Part shown: positions 24,130 through 32,774 of the stretch, piece by piece
How positions within the stretch are numbered: the first letter of the stretch is position 1
Layout: the number at the start of each line of letters is the position of its first letter
NCBI GenBank assembly: GCA_938085425.1
Contig: CALKGQ010000014.1
Span: 62,001-126,000, forward strand
From: an uncultured Flavobacteriales bacterium
GTDB taxonomy: Bacteria > Bacteroidota > Bacteroidia > Flavobacteriales_D > Sanyastnellaceae
DNA: 64,000 bases
Direction: 5' to 3'
Translations under genes and position numbers: made by a program
Notes under the pieces: model-generated
What the model saw: only the letters and a program-made list of their open reading frames with translations
What the model was told of the DNA's origin: nothing
Database searches by the model: none

Positions 24130-26028
24130 ATGGGGGAATCGAGGAACATGTTGTCGGTGGAAGGACTGGGCAAGTCCTATGGCGAGCGCTTGCTGTTTGA
24201 AGGACTCACCTTTGGCATCCAGCAAGGAGAGCGGGTGGCATTGGTGGCGAGGAATGGTTCAGGCAAATCCACCCTTCTGCGTGCAGTGTGTGGTCAAGAA
24301 CCGGCAGACGAGGGACGTGTGGTGTTTGCATCTGGGGTTCGTCACGGTCATTTGAAGCAAGAACTGGAGCTGCTGTCTGATGCCAGCATCCTCGATACGT
24401 TGTACATCGGAGACAGCCCCACCGTCCAGGCCATGCGTGAATACGAACGCGCATTGGCCCAGGAGGCAGAAGGTGAGGCTTTGCAAAAGGCCTACGATGC
24501 GATGGATGCGCATGAGGCGTGGAATTTTGAGGCGCGGGCACGTGAGATTTTGGGGCAACTCCACCTTCACCAACTCGATCGCCCAATGTCCACGCTCAGT
24601 GGCGGGGAAAAACGGCGCGTAGCGCTTGCGCAGGTGCTGCTCGAGGCCCCAGACTTTTTGGTCCTCGACGAGCCCACCAACCACCTGGACCTGGACATGA
24701 TCGCGTGGCTCGAGCAGAGGCTGTCTTCCATGGGCACCACCCTCTTCATGGTCACGCACGACAGGTACTTTTTGGAAAATGTCTGCGACCGCATCTTGGA
24801 ATTGGACGACCATGGGCTGCACAGCTACCAAGGGAATTTTGGGTATTTCCTTGAGAAACGAGCGGAACGACGAGCGAATGCGCAGGCCGTTCAAGAACGT
24901 GCCCATGCCCACATGAAGCGGGAACTGGAATGGGTTCGCGCCACCCCTTCGGCACGAACCACCAAAAGCAAAAGTCGACTGGACCGGTTTGAAGATGTCA
25001 AAGCGGAGGCGGCCAAGAGATTGCAGGAAGACCCCATGCACATCACCGTGGTCCCAGAAAGACTAGGAAACAAAGTGGTGGAACTGCACAAGGTGAAGCG
25101 CGGCTATGGTGAACGTGTTCTTTTCGAAGGGCTGCACCATCACTTCAAAAAGGGAGAGCGCATCGGCATTGTCGGTCGCAACGGCACTGGCAAGTCCACC
25201 CTCCTCCAGCTCATTCTTGGTGCGGACGACCCCGATGCCGGGAAAGTAGTCGTGGGAGAAACGGTGGTCTTTGGTCACTACAACCAAGAAGGTGGTTCCT
25301 TTGACGACCATTGGAAAGTCATTGATGCCGTTCGGGACATCGCCGACTGGATCCCCATCAAGGGCGGGGCCAAGCTGACTGCCGCCCAATTGCTCGAGCG
25401 GTTCCTCTTCCCCCATTCCATGCATCACCAGTACCTCAAGCTGCTGAGTGGCGGAGAGCGCAAAAGGCTTCACCTGTTGCGCATCTTGATGCAAAACCCC
25501 AACTTCTTGGTCCTGGACGAGCCCACCAACGATTTGGACATTTTCACGTTGTCCGTGCTCGAAGAATTCTTGATGGATTTTTCAGGATGTCTGGTGGTCG
25601 TCTCGCACGACAGGTATTTCATGGACAAGCTCGTGGACCACGTATGGGTCCTCGGGGAGGACGGCGCGACAGAGGTTCGTGATTACCCTGGCAACTACAG
25701 CCAATACCGGGCGCAGCGAAAGGAAGAGCAACGACAAGCCCAAGCCCTCAAAAAATCACGACAAGAGGAGGCCACCAGCATCTCTGGGAACGTGGCCATC
25801 AAAGGAGACTATTCAAAACGGCTGAGCTACAAGGAAAAGATGGAGTTTGACCAGCTGGAAAAAGACTTGCCCCTTTTGGAAAAGAAGCGCGATGAACTCT
25901 CATCGCAAATTCAGGGGGAGCAAGACCACGAGAAGTTGCTGGCCATGGGGGCGGAATTGGGACGCATTGCCCAAACCTTGGATGAGGCAGAAATGCGGTG
26001 GCTGGAGCTGTCTGAAAGGGCCAGCTGA
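24130..26028 (+). CDS. ABC-F family ATPase, Uup-like
   Basis: A 632-residue soluble protein with two ABC ATPase domains and no membrane helices. Domain 1: Walker A ARNGSGKST (40-48), signature LSGGEKRR, Walker B FLVLDEPTNHLD. A charged linker follows (about 240-310). Domain 2: Walker A GRNGTGKST, signature LSGGERKR, FLVLDEPTNDLD. The C-terminal coiled coil (about 565-630, YKEKMEFDQLEKDLPLLEKK) is that of Uup/ABC_tran_CTD. ABC-F proteins act at the ribosome or, for Uup, in tolerance to transposon excision and DNA structure. The ATG at 24130 is chosen because the promoter box sits 4 bases before it; the ATG at 24148 fits the family N-terminus (MLSVEGL) just as well. Confidence 0.9.
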   Translation: MGESRNMLSVEGLGKSYGERLLFEGLTFGIQQGERVALVARNGSGKSTLLRAVCGQEPADEGRVVFASGVRHGHLKQELELLSDASILDTLYIGDSPTVQAMREYERALAQEAEGEALQKAYDAMDAHEAWNFEARAREILGQLHLHQLDRPMSTLSGGEKRRVALAQVLLEAPDFLVLDEPTNHLDLDMIAWLEQRLSSMGTTLFMVTHDRYFLENVCDRILELDDHGLHSYQGNFGYFLEKRAERRANAQAVQERAHAHMKRELEWVRATPSARTTKSKSRLDRFEDVKAEAAKRLQEDPMHITVVPERLGNKVVELHKVKRGYGERVLFEGLHHHFKKGERIGIVGRNGTGKSTLLQLILGADDPDAGKVVVGETVVFGHYNQEGGSFDDHWKVIDAVRDIADWIPIKGGAKLTAAQLLERFLFPHSMHHQYLKLLSGGERKRLHLLRILMQNPNFLVLDEPTNDLDIFTLSVLEEFLMDFSGCLVVVSHDRYFMDKLVDHVWVLGEDGATEVRDYPGNYSQYRAQRKEEQRQAQALKKSRQEEATSISGNVAIKGDYSKRLSYKEKMEFDQLEKDLPLLEKKRDELSSQIQGEQDHEKLLAMGAELGRIAQTLDEAEMRWLELSERAS

Positions 26029-26075
26029 ATTTTGGCCAGGACAACCTAGCCATTCGATTTGAAGAAACCGGCGAC

Positions 26076-27146
26076 TTACTGTTGGTCAAAGTCGAGCACC
26101 ACTGGCTCTTGGCCATCGGTGTGCGACTGGCATGCCAAGACATAGCCACGCTCCACCTCTCCTTCTTCCAGGGCAAAGTTCGTCTTCATCGTCGCCTTGC
26201 CTTGCACCAATTTGGCACGGCAAGTGCAGCACACCCCGCCCAAGCAACTGTAGGGAGCATCAAGTCCCGCGTCAAGGGCTGCGTCGAGCATGTTTTGCTC
26301 TGGGTCCAAAGTCAAGCTCGTGGTGACCCCGTCAAGAACCACTTGCATGGGCACCCCCCCTCCCGCCAAATCTTCTGAAACAGAAGGCGCAGGAGCTGGA
26401 GCCGCGGCCCCAGCGGTCGTGAACAGCTCAAAATGGACCTGGGCCTCAGGCACGCCATGAGCGAGCAAGGCTTCACGTCCCGCCATGATCATCGGCTCGG
26501 GACCGCACAAATAAGCTGCATCGATGGCCTGGGATGCGCAAAAAGTTTTGAGCAATGCTCCGCAGCGTTCTTTGTCCATGCGCCCTGACAGCAACTCCGC
26601 ATCCACGGGCTCCCGGGTCAACAAATGAAACACACGGAGACGGTCCAAAAACCGGTCCTTCAAGTCCTGAATTTCTTCGCGGAACATCGTGCTTGCTGCC
26701 GTGCGGTTGGCGTAAAACAAGGTGTAGGTCGACGTCCCGTCGGAACCGAGCACATGCTTGATTTGACTCAAGATCGGTGTGATGCCCGACCCTGCCGCGA
26801 AACCGACGTGGTGCAACCCTTCTCCTTTGCGCAACAAAAATCGGCCTTGGGGCGGCATGACCTGCAAAGAGGCCCCTTCTTGGAGCACGTCGTTTGCATG
26901 CGTGGAAAAACGGCCCTGCGGCACCTTTTTGATGCCCACCCTCCAGGCCTCTTCAGCAGGTGAAGAACAAAGGGAGTAGCTCCTTCGAATGTCTTCCCCT
27001 CCCACCGTATCTCTCAGGGTCAAGTATTGGCCTGCCTCAAAGGCAAACTCCTCCTTCAATGATGGGGGCACCTCCACCTCCAACACGACAGCGTCTGCTG
27101 TTTCTTTTGCAATCCTTGCCACCCTCAATTCATGAAATTTCGCCAT
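26076..27146 (-). CDS. paaE: Phenylacetyl-CoA epoxidase, reductase subunit PaaE
   Basis: A 356-residue flavin reductase that passes electrons from NADPH to the PaaABCD epoxidase. An FAD-binding ferredoxin-reductase domain comes first (AGQYLTLRD, RRSYSLCSSP), then the NAD(P) domain (GFAAGSGITPILSQIKHVL, YLCGPEPMI) and a C-terminal plant-type 2Fe-2S ferredoxin domain with the four cysteines in YSCLGGVCCTC and the later YVLACQ. The order and length are those of PaaE. The start at 27146 is chosen for the family N-terminus and because a TACTTTCG box ends 4 bases before it. It is divergent from paaA, unlike the single paaABCDE operon of enterobacteria. Confidence 0.93.
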   Translation of the reverse strand: MAKFHELRVARIAKETADAVVLEVEVPPSLKEEFAFEAGQYLTLRDTVGGEDIRRSYSLCSSPAEEAWRVGIKKVPQGRFSTHANDVLQEGASLQVMPPQGRFLLRKGEGLHHVGFAAGSGITPILSQIKHVLGSDGTSTYTLFYANRTAASTMFREEIQDLKDRFLDRLRVFHLLTREPVDAELLSGRMDKERCGALLKTFCASQAIDAAYLCGPEPMIMAGREALLAHGVPEAQVHFELFTTAGAAAPAPAPSVSEDLAGGGVPMQVVLDGVTTSLTLDPEQNMLDAALDAGLDAPYSCLGGVCCTCRAKLVQGKATMKTNFALEEGEVERGYVLACQSHTDGQEPVVLDFDQQ

Positions 27147-27150
27147 GGCA

Positions 27151-27158
27151 CGAAAGTA
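27151..27158 (-). promoter_or_regulatory. paaE -7 box (TACTTTCG, 4 nt before ATG)
   Basis: TACTTTCG followed by TGCC and the paaE ATG; one change from TAnnTTTG, with the leaderless spacing. Confidence 0.55.
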
Positions 27159-27219
27159 GTCCACACCGCGGTTTGGGCACATTGTGAAGGTCAGTAGCTT
27201 TCAAGGGAGGCACACGGCG

Positions 27220-27227
27220 TAACTTTG
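27220..27227 (+). promoter_or_regulatory. paaA operon -7 box (TAACTTTG)
   Basis: A perfect TAnnTTTG 16 bases before the paaA ATG. A second ATG at 27236, 8 bases after the box, opens a three-codon frame that ends in an ATGA overlap with paaA. Confidence 0.55.
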
Positions 27228-27243
27228 AAAAAAACATGCGCGC

Positions 27244-28206
27244 ATGAGTCCTGTAGAAATGAACCTGGAGGCACGCTTTGAAGCCTACGTTGCAGAAGAG
27301 AAGAAAATCGAGCCCAAGGATTGGATGCCCGAAGCTTACCGCAAGACGCTGATTCGGCAAATCAGCCAGCATGCCCATAGTGAAATCGTTGGCATGCTGC
27401 CCGAAGGCAATTGGATTTCCCGGGCGCCATCCCTGAAGCGCAAAGCCATTCTTTTGGCCAAGGTGCAGGATGAAGCAGGGCACGGGCTCTACCTCTACTC
27501 TGCCGCCGAGACGCTGGGCGTGACCAGGGAAAAAATGCTGGACGACTTGCATGCAGGCAAGTCCAAGTACAGCTCCATCTTCAACTATCCAACCTTGACT
27601 TGGGCGGACATGGGCGCAGTGGGCTGGCTCGTCGACGGGGCGGCCATCATGAACCAAGTGCCTTTGTGCAAGTGCAGCTATGGGCCGTATGCCCGGGCGA
27701 TGGTGCGCGTCTGCAAAGAAGAAAGCTTTCACCAACGACAAGGTTTCCAAATCATGCACAGCCTCTCGCAAGGAACGGACGACCAAAAAGCCATGGCCCA
27801 AGATGCCTTGAACCGATGGTGGTGGCCTTCCTTGATGATGTTTGGGCCGAGTGACGACGAGTCGCCCAATTCTGCCCAGAGCATGAAATGGAACATCAAG
27901 CGGTTTTCCAACGACGAGCTCCGCCAAAGGTTTGTCGACATGACTGTGCCTCAAGCTGAATTGCTCGGGCTCACCTTGCCCGACCCAGATTTGACATGGA
28001 ATGAGGAGCGCGGGCATTACGACTTTGGGGCCATCAACTGGGAGGAGTTCTTCCAAGTCATTCAAGGCAATGGTCCATGCAACAAGGAACGGCTTGGTGC
28101 ACGTGTGCAAGCCCACGAGAACGGCGCTTGGGTGAGGGAGGCTGCCAAGGCCCATGCCCAGAAACAAGCCACCCGCAGGGAAGCCGCAAAGACCCACGCC
28201 GCATGA
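27244..28206 (+). CDS. paaA: Phenylacetyl-CoA epoxidase, catalytic subunit PaaA
   Basis: A 320-residue subunit that carries the di-iron centre converting phenylacetyl-CoA to its ring-1,2-epoxide. The ferritin-like helices hold the expected acidic and histidine ligands in [29 protein letters not shown] and [11 protein letters not shown]. An Ala/Lys/Arg-rich tail (about 290-320) is slightly longer than usual. Its stop overlaps the paaB start by ATGA, and paaC, paaD and paaI follow closely, so the five genes are very likely one operon. Confidence 0.95.
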   Translation: MSPVEMNLEARFEAYVAEEKKIEPKDWMPEAYRKTLIRQISQHAHSEIVGMLPEGNWISRAPSLKRKAILLAKVQDEAGHGLYLYSAAETLGVTREKMLDDLHAGKSKYSSIFNYPTLTWADMGAVGWLVDGAAIMNQVPLCKCSYGPYARAMVRVCKEESFHQRQGFQIMHSLSQGTDDQKAMAQDALNRWWWPSLMMFGPSDDESPNSAQSMKWNIKRFSNDELRQRFVDMTVPQAELLGLTLPDPDLTWNEERGHYDFGAINWEEFFQVIQGNGPCNKERLGARVQAHENGAWVREAAKAHAQKQATRREAAKTHAA

Positions 28207-28499
28207 GCAACCAGGAAAGCCAAGGTTGGCCCCTCTGGGAGATTTTCGTGCGGAGCCGTCAAGGCTTGGGACACAAGCATGTGGGCTCCCTTCATGCGGT
28301 CGACGCGGAAATGGCCATTCAAAATGCCCGTGATGTTTACACGCGCCGTCAGGAAGGCGTGAGCATCTGGGTGGTGCCCGCCGCCCAAATCACCGCCTCA
28401 AGTCCCGACGACAAGGACGTGTTGTTTGACCCCGCGAACGACAAGGTGTACCGTTACCCTACCTTCTACAAGCTCCCAGACGAGGTGAGCAACATGTGA
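28203..28499 (+). CDS. paaB: Phenylacetyl-CoA epoxidase subunit PaaB
   Basis: A 98-residue protein of the PaaB family, a small structural subunit of the epoxidase complex. The family pattern [20 protein letters not shown] (10-29), followed by [23 protein letters not shown] and SIWVVPA, is intact, and the length matches the family. It overlaps paaA by ATGA. A longer open frame to 28077 is internal to paaA and is rejected. Confidence 0.94.
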   Translation: MSNQESQGWPLWEIFVRSRQGLGHKHVGSLHAVDAEMAIQNARDVYTRRQEGVSIWVVPAAQITASSPDDKDVLFDPANDKVYRYPTFYKLPDEVSNM

Positions 28500-28503
28500 G
28501 GCC

Positions 28504-29262
28504 ATGCACGCAGATCCACACATTCAATCTCTGCTTCGCCTTGCCGACGATGCCTTGATCCTCGGACAAAGGCTTTCAGCCTGGTGCGGACATGGCCCCA
28601 TCTTGGAGGAGGACATCGCAGTGTCGAACATTGCTTTGGACTTGGTGGGACAAGCCCGAAACCTTTACGCCCTTGCGGGCCAAAGAGAAGGTGCAGGGCG
28701 AGACGAAGACCAATGGGCCTTTTTTCGCACCGACCGTGAATTCCAAAACCACCTGCTGGTGGAACAGCCCAATGGCCATTTTGGGGACACCATGGTCCGT
28801 CAGATGCTCTACGATGCCTTTCATTTGGAGCAGATGGGGTTTTTGGCCCAGCAAAAAGTGGATGAGGATTTGGCTGGCATCGCCGCAAAGGCCTTCAAAG
28901 AGGTACAGTACCACTGGGAGCACAGCAGCCAGTGGATTGTGCGGTTGGGGGATGGCACCGAGGAGAGCCACGACAAAGTCCAACAAAGCTTGAACGCATT
29001 GTGGTCCTTCACCGGAGAGTTGTTCATGGAAGACGAGGTGGACCAAGCTGGACGTATGTCTGGCCTCCTACCTGAACTCGCCATCCTGCAAACGGCCTGG
29101 CTGACGCGTGTCTCGGATTGTTTGAAAGAGGCGCATTTGACGGCGCCAGAAGGTCTATGGATGCAACGGGGAGGAAAACAGGGACTCCATTCTGAGCACC
29201 TCAGCTATTTGCTGGCCGAGATGCAGACCCTGCCACGGACATACCCCGATGCGGTTTGGTGA
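28504..29262 (+). CDS. paaC: Phenylacetyl-CoA epoxidase subunit PaaC
   Basis: A 252-residue helical subunit related in fold to PaaA but without a working metal site, needed for the PaaA-PaaC core. Typical motifs are seen: LADDALILGQRLSAWCGHGP near the start (positions 14-33), DLVGQARNLYA, FHLEQMGFL and KEVQYHWEHSSQWIVRLGDGT. It starts 4 bases after paaB and its stop overlaps the paaD start, so expression is probably coupled. Confidence 0.94.
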   Translation: MHADPHIQSLLRLADDALILGQRLSAWCGHGPILEEDIAVSNIALDLVGQARNLYALAGQREGAGRDEDQWAFFRTDREFQNHLLVEQPNGHFGDTMVRQMLYDAFHLEQMGFLAQQKVDEDLAGIAAKAFKEVQYHWEHSSQWIVRLGDGTEESHDKVQQSLNALWSFTGELFMEDEVDQAGRMSGLLPELAILQTAWLTRVSDCLKEAHLTAPEGLWMQRGGKQGLHSEHLSYLLAEMQTLPRTYPDAVW

Positions 29263-29756
29263 ATTTGACGGACCATGAACGCATCGACCGCGCGTGGCGA
29301 CAGGTTCGTGGAGTGCACGACCCCGAGCTGCCTTTTTTGACCGTCGAAGAGATGGGCATGATTCGGGGTGTGCGCATCCACGAGAAGCACCTTCTGGTTT
29401 CTTTGACCCCTACCTATTCTGGCTGCCCTGCCACCGATGTGATTTCAGAAGATGTGCTTGCGGCCGTCCAAGCTGTCGAACCCGATGCGCAGGTGGAGGT
29501 GGTGCTTTCCCCAGCCTGGACCACGGATTGGATCCTTGACTCCGCCAAAGAGAAGATGCGGACCCACGGCATTGCCCCGCCTGAAAAAGGCCAGGCAGAC
29601 CGGGCATTTTTGACAGGCAAAGGCAAGGTGGTGCCATGCCCAAGGTGTGGGACCGACAACACCCACATGGTGTCTGCGTTTGGAAGCACCGCATGCAAGG
29701 CACATTTCTCCTGCAAAGAATGCCTTGAACCCTTTGAGCACTTCAAATGCATTTGA
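29259..29756 (+). CDS. paaD: PaaD-like iron-sulfur protein assembly factor
   Basis: About 165 residues. The N-terminal half is a MIP18/DUF59 domain (VHDPELPFLTVEEMGMIRGV, TPTYSGCPATDVI), and the C-terminal half has paired cysteines (CPRCGTD and FSCKECLEPFEHFKC) that probably bind a metal or cluster. PaaD is required for an active epoxidase and is thought to help its reductase acquire the 2Fe-2S cluster. A GTG overlapping the paaC stop (GTGA) is taken as the start; the neighbouring TTG at 29256 is equally possible. Confidence 0.9.
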   Translation: MNLTDHERIDRAWRQVRGVHDPELPFLTVEEMGMIRGVRIHEKHLLVSLTPTYSGCPATDVISEDVLAAVQAVEPDAQVEVVLSPAWTTDWILDSAKEKMRTHGIAPPEKGQADRAFLTGKGKVVPCPRCGTDNTHMVSAFGSTACKAHFSCKECLEPFEHFKCI

Positions 29757-29770
29757 TTCAACCCTGAACC

Positions 29771-30199
29771 ATGAGCAAGGACAACCTCGACCCGATTGTG
29801 GCCCAAATGATGGACAAAGACGCCTTCAGCCAATGGCTGGGGATCGATGTAGTGGAGAGTGGACCCGATGCGTGTGTTTGCCGCATGACTGTTCGGCCTG
29901 ACATGGTGAACGGTTTTGGCATTGCCCATGGTGCCATCACCTACGCCCTTGCCGACAGCACCCTTGCTTTCGCGGTCAACGCAAAAGGAAGAAAGTCCGT
30001 GAGCGTCACCAGCACCATCCAACACCTCGCCCCGGTGCACACTGGAGATGTTCTTACGGCGCGGGCCATCCCAAGGAAAGACGGTGGGAAAATCGTCCAC
30101 GTGGATGTGGAGGTCAGCAACCAATCAGGCGCGCACGTCGCATGGCTGACAGCCACCGGATACAAGCGTTCTGAAACCTGGGGGGATCAACCGGTGTAG
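29771..30199 (+). CDS. paaI: Hydroxyphenylacetyl-CoA thioesterase PaaI
   Basis: A 142-residue hotdog-fold thioesterase. The PaaI pattern is clear: DMVNGFGIAHGAITYALADSTLAFA (catalytic region, about 39-65) and SVTSTIQHLAPVHTGDVL. PaaI hydrolyses CoA esters that stall the phenylacetate pathway and so rescues CoA. It is the last gene of the paa operon here. The final 13 bases overlap the convergent ABC exporter gene. The ligase PaaK and the ring-opening enzymes PaaG and PaaZ are not in the window. Confidence 0.9.
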   Translation: MSKDNLDPIVAQMMDKDAFSQWLGIDVVESGPDACVCRMTVRPDMVNGFGIAHGAITYALADSTLAFAVNAKGRKSVSVTSTIQHLAPVHTGDVLTARAIPRKDGGKIVHVDVEVSNQSGAHVAWLTATGYKRSETWGDQPV

Positions 30200-31980
30200 G
30201 CCGACAATTGCATCTCAAACAGATTCCGGTAAGCCCCCTGTCGTTCCAGCAAACTGTCGTGCGTTCCCTGCTCGACAATGGCGCCATGCTGCAAGACCAC
30301 AATGCGGTCGGCGTCCCGCACGGTGTTCAACCGATGCGCCACAAGCAAGGATGTCCGTCCCTTTGTGATGGCCTCTGTGGCCCGTTGGATCCATTGTTCG
30401 CTTTCGCTGTCGATGCTCGAGGTGGCCTCGTCCAACATCAAAATGTGAGGGTCGCTCAAATACGCCCTGACAAAGGCAATGAGCTGCCTCTGCCCCACAC
30501 TCAATGTCGCACCACGCTCACGTACGTCGTGGTCGAGACCCTCCGGCAAACGCTCCACCACACGCTCCGCCCCAACAGCGCGTATGGCGGTCCACATCTG
30601 ATCATCCGTCACCTCAGCATCGTGAAGCCTTAGGTTCTCACGAAGGGAACCGCTGAACAGGAACACATCCTGCAGCACCACGCCAATCTTGGACCGAAGT
30701 TCATCCACGGGGACGTTGCGGATGTCCACACCGTCGATGGTGATGGATCCTTTTTGGAATTCATAGAGCCTTGAAATCAAATTGATCATGGAGCTCTTTC
30801 CCGCCCCTGTTGCGCCAACAAAGGCCACCCTCTGTCCAGGCTGGATGTCCAAGCTGACGTCGCGAAGGACCCAGTCGGGGGTCCCGTCTTCTTTGTCGCT
30901 GTATGCAAACCATACCTTCTCGAACCGAATGTGCCCCGACCAGCTTGGAGATGTCGGCTGGGTGGGTTCCGGCATTCGGTCCTCACGGTCGAGCAACTTG
31001 AAGACCCTGTCGGCGTTCACAATGCCCATTTGCAGCACATTGAACCGGTCCGCCAATTGGCGAATGGGGCGGTACAACATGAAAACGTAAAGGATGAACT
31101 GCAAGACCACCCCCAGCGTCAAGTCCGATTCCGCCACCCTTCCGATGCCCAACCACAGCAAAAGCCCTACGCTGGTCGCACTGAGCAGTTCCACCACAGG
31201 AAAGAACACGCTGAAGGCCCATATGCTCCGGATGTTGGCCTCTCTATGCGCACCATTGATGTCGGCAAAGGCCTCCGCCTCTTTTTCCTCCCGGCCAAAG
31301 GCCTGCACAATGTGCATGCCCGTCACATGCTCTTGGACAAACTCATTGATTTCCGCGACCCGGTTGCGAACATCCACAAAGGCACTCTTGATGTGTTTTT
31401 GGAAGATTCGGGTTGCCCAAAGCAACACAGGGATGGGCAACAGGACGATCAAGGTCAGTGACCAATCGATCCAAAACATGGCCGCCATCACCACCGCCAG
31501 GGAGAGAATGTCGCCAAACGCATTGAGCAACCCATTGCTGAACACATTGGCAATGCCATCGATGTCGCTGACATGACGCGTCACAAGCGCGCCAACTGGG
31601 GTTTGGTCAAAGTACTTGAGACGAAACCGAGAGACATGTCTGTACAACCGTGCCCTCAGGTCCAAACTCACACTTTGCGCCACCCAATTCGCCAAATACG
31701 TCACCCGGTACTGGACCAATGCCTCCACCACGAGCACCCCCACAACCATCAGGAAAACGCGCAAGAGCCCCTCCATGTCGCCCGCAGCAATGTGCACATC
31801 CACGGCCTGTTGGATGAGGGCAGGGCGGATCCAGACCAAACTTGACAGCAACAGCACCAGTGCACCCGTCCATAGAAAGCGTCTGCGGTAAGGAAGGACT
31901 TGCTGGAGGATGGTCCGAACGGTGTCCCAGTCAAATACTTTGCCTGCTTTGGAGCTGGGGTTCTGTCCTTGGGTGGCCAT
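30187..31980 (-). CDS. ABC exporter, MsbA-like (permease-ATPase fusion)
   Basis: A 597-residue half-transporter. Six membrane helices (residues 1 to about 330) are followed by an ATPase domain with Walker A GATGAGKSS, Q-loop VLQDVFLFSGSL, signature TLSVGQRQL, Walker B ILMLDEATSSID and the switch histidine in LLVAHRLNT. It would act as a dimer, exporting a lipid or hydrophobic compound; MsbA-type lipid A flipping is possible but not shown. Its promoter box TACCTTTG lies inside the last codons of truA, and 4 bases separate the box from the ATG. It may thus be transcribed both alone and by read-through from truA. Confidence 0.88.
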   Translation of the reverse strand: MATQGQNPSSKAGKVFDWDTVRTILQQVLPYRRRFLWTGALVLLLSSLVWIRPALIQQAVDVHIAAGDMEGLLRVFLMVVGVLVVEALVQYRVTYLANWVAQSVSLDLRARLYRHVSRFRLKYFDQTPVGALVTRHVSDIDGIANVFSNGLLNAFGDILSLAVVMAAMFWIDWSLTLIVLLPIPVLLWATRIFQKHIKSAFVDVRNRVAEINEFVQEHVTGMHIVQAFGREEKEAEAFADINGAHREANIRSIWAFSVFFPVVELLSATSVGLLLWLGIGRVAESDLTLGVVLQFILYVFMLYRPIRQLADRFNVLQMGIVNADRVFKLLDREDRMPEPTQPTSPSWSGHIRFEKVWFAYSDKEDGTPDWVLRDVSLDIQPGQRVAFVGATGAGKSSMINLISRLYEFQKGSITIDGVDIRNVPVDELRSKIGVVLQDVFLFSGSLRENLRLHDAEVTDDQMWTAIRAVGAERVVERLPEGLDHDVRERGATLSVGQRQLIAFVRAYLSDPHILMLDEATSSIDSESEQWIQRATEAITKGRTSLLVAHRLNTVRDADRIVVLQHGAIVEQGTHDSLLERQGAYRNLFEMQLSAYTG

Positions 31981-31983
31981 GAC

Positions 31984-32769
31984 TCAAAGGTATCCCTCGT
32001 CGGATGGCGAAAACACCTCAGGCGGGTAAATCACCTTGGTGAGGTACAGCCCGCATCCCAACACGCTTTTTCCTGCGGCGCTCCGATGGGCTGCCGCAAG
32101 AACGTCCACCATGCTCTCTGGGGTACGCTTGCCGTGCCCGACCTCCAACAGGGTACCCACCACCGCCCGCACCATGTTGCGCAAAAAGCGGTCGGCACTG
32201 ATGTGGAACGCCCATTGATGAGGTCCGATTTGTTCCCAGCGGGCTTCGCGCACATCACAGATGGTGGTTCCCTGTCCAGTGCCCGCCTTGCAAAACGAGG
32301 CGAAATCGCCTTTTTGGACCAAATGGGCAGCGGCCTCTTGCATCGCTTCGAGGTTGAGCTCTCCAAAAATCCGGGTGCTTTTTCCTTCCAGGAAAGGATC
32401 TTTGCTGTTGTGAACATGGTAGGCGTAGCTGCGCTCGACGGCATCGAAACGCGCATGGGCCTTGGCCCCTACTTGGTGCATCGCCTTCAGTCCAATGTCT
32501 TTGGGAAGCATCCCGTTGAGCTTCATGGTGGCCTCCTGCATCGAGGACACACGGCCGTGAAAGACTTCGTCGTTTATGACAGTGTGTGCCACAAAATACC
32601 TGGCGTGGACACCTGTGTCCGTCCTTCCGCAACCCATCACCGAAAAAGACTGTCCAAACAGGCGCTCCATGGCCCCTTCAAGCACCTCCTGAACCGTCGT
32701 GCACTCCGGCTGACGTTGCCACCCGTGGTAGTGGGTGCCATCGTACGACAGCTCAAGGAATACCCGCAT
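31984..32769 (-). CDS. truA: tRNA pseudouridine(38-40) synthase
   Basis: A 261-residue TruA, which makes pseudouridine in the tRNA anticodon stem. It has the family start FLELSYDGTHYHGWQRQP and the catalytic aspartate in GCGRTDTGVHA, followed by RSYAYHV, and FLRNMVRAVVGTLLEVG near the C-terminus. The length is standard. It begins 5 bases after the alpha-oxoamine synthase gene and is probably co-transcribed with it. Confidence 0.94.
   Translation of the reverse strand: MRVFLELSYDGTHYHGWQRQPECTTVQEVLEGAMERLFGQSFSVMGCGRTDTGVHARYFVAHTVINDEVFHGRVSSMQEATMKLNGMLPKDIGLKAMHQVGAKAHARFDAVERSYAYHVHNSKDPFLEGKSTRIFGELNLEAMQEAAAHLVQKGDFASFCKAGTGQGTTICDVREARWEQIGPHQWAFHISADRFLRNMVRAVVGTLLEVGHGKRTPESMVDVLAAAHRSAAGKSVLGCGLYLTKVIYPPEVFSPSDEGYL
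31985..31992 (-). promoter_or_regulatory. ABC exporter -7 box overlapping truA stop
   Basis: TACCTTTG on the minus strand encodes the last two sense codons of truA, and its TTTG contains the first two bases of the TGA stop. AGTC and the exporter ATG follow. Confidence 0.6.
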
Positions 32770-32774
32770 TTGGA

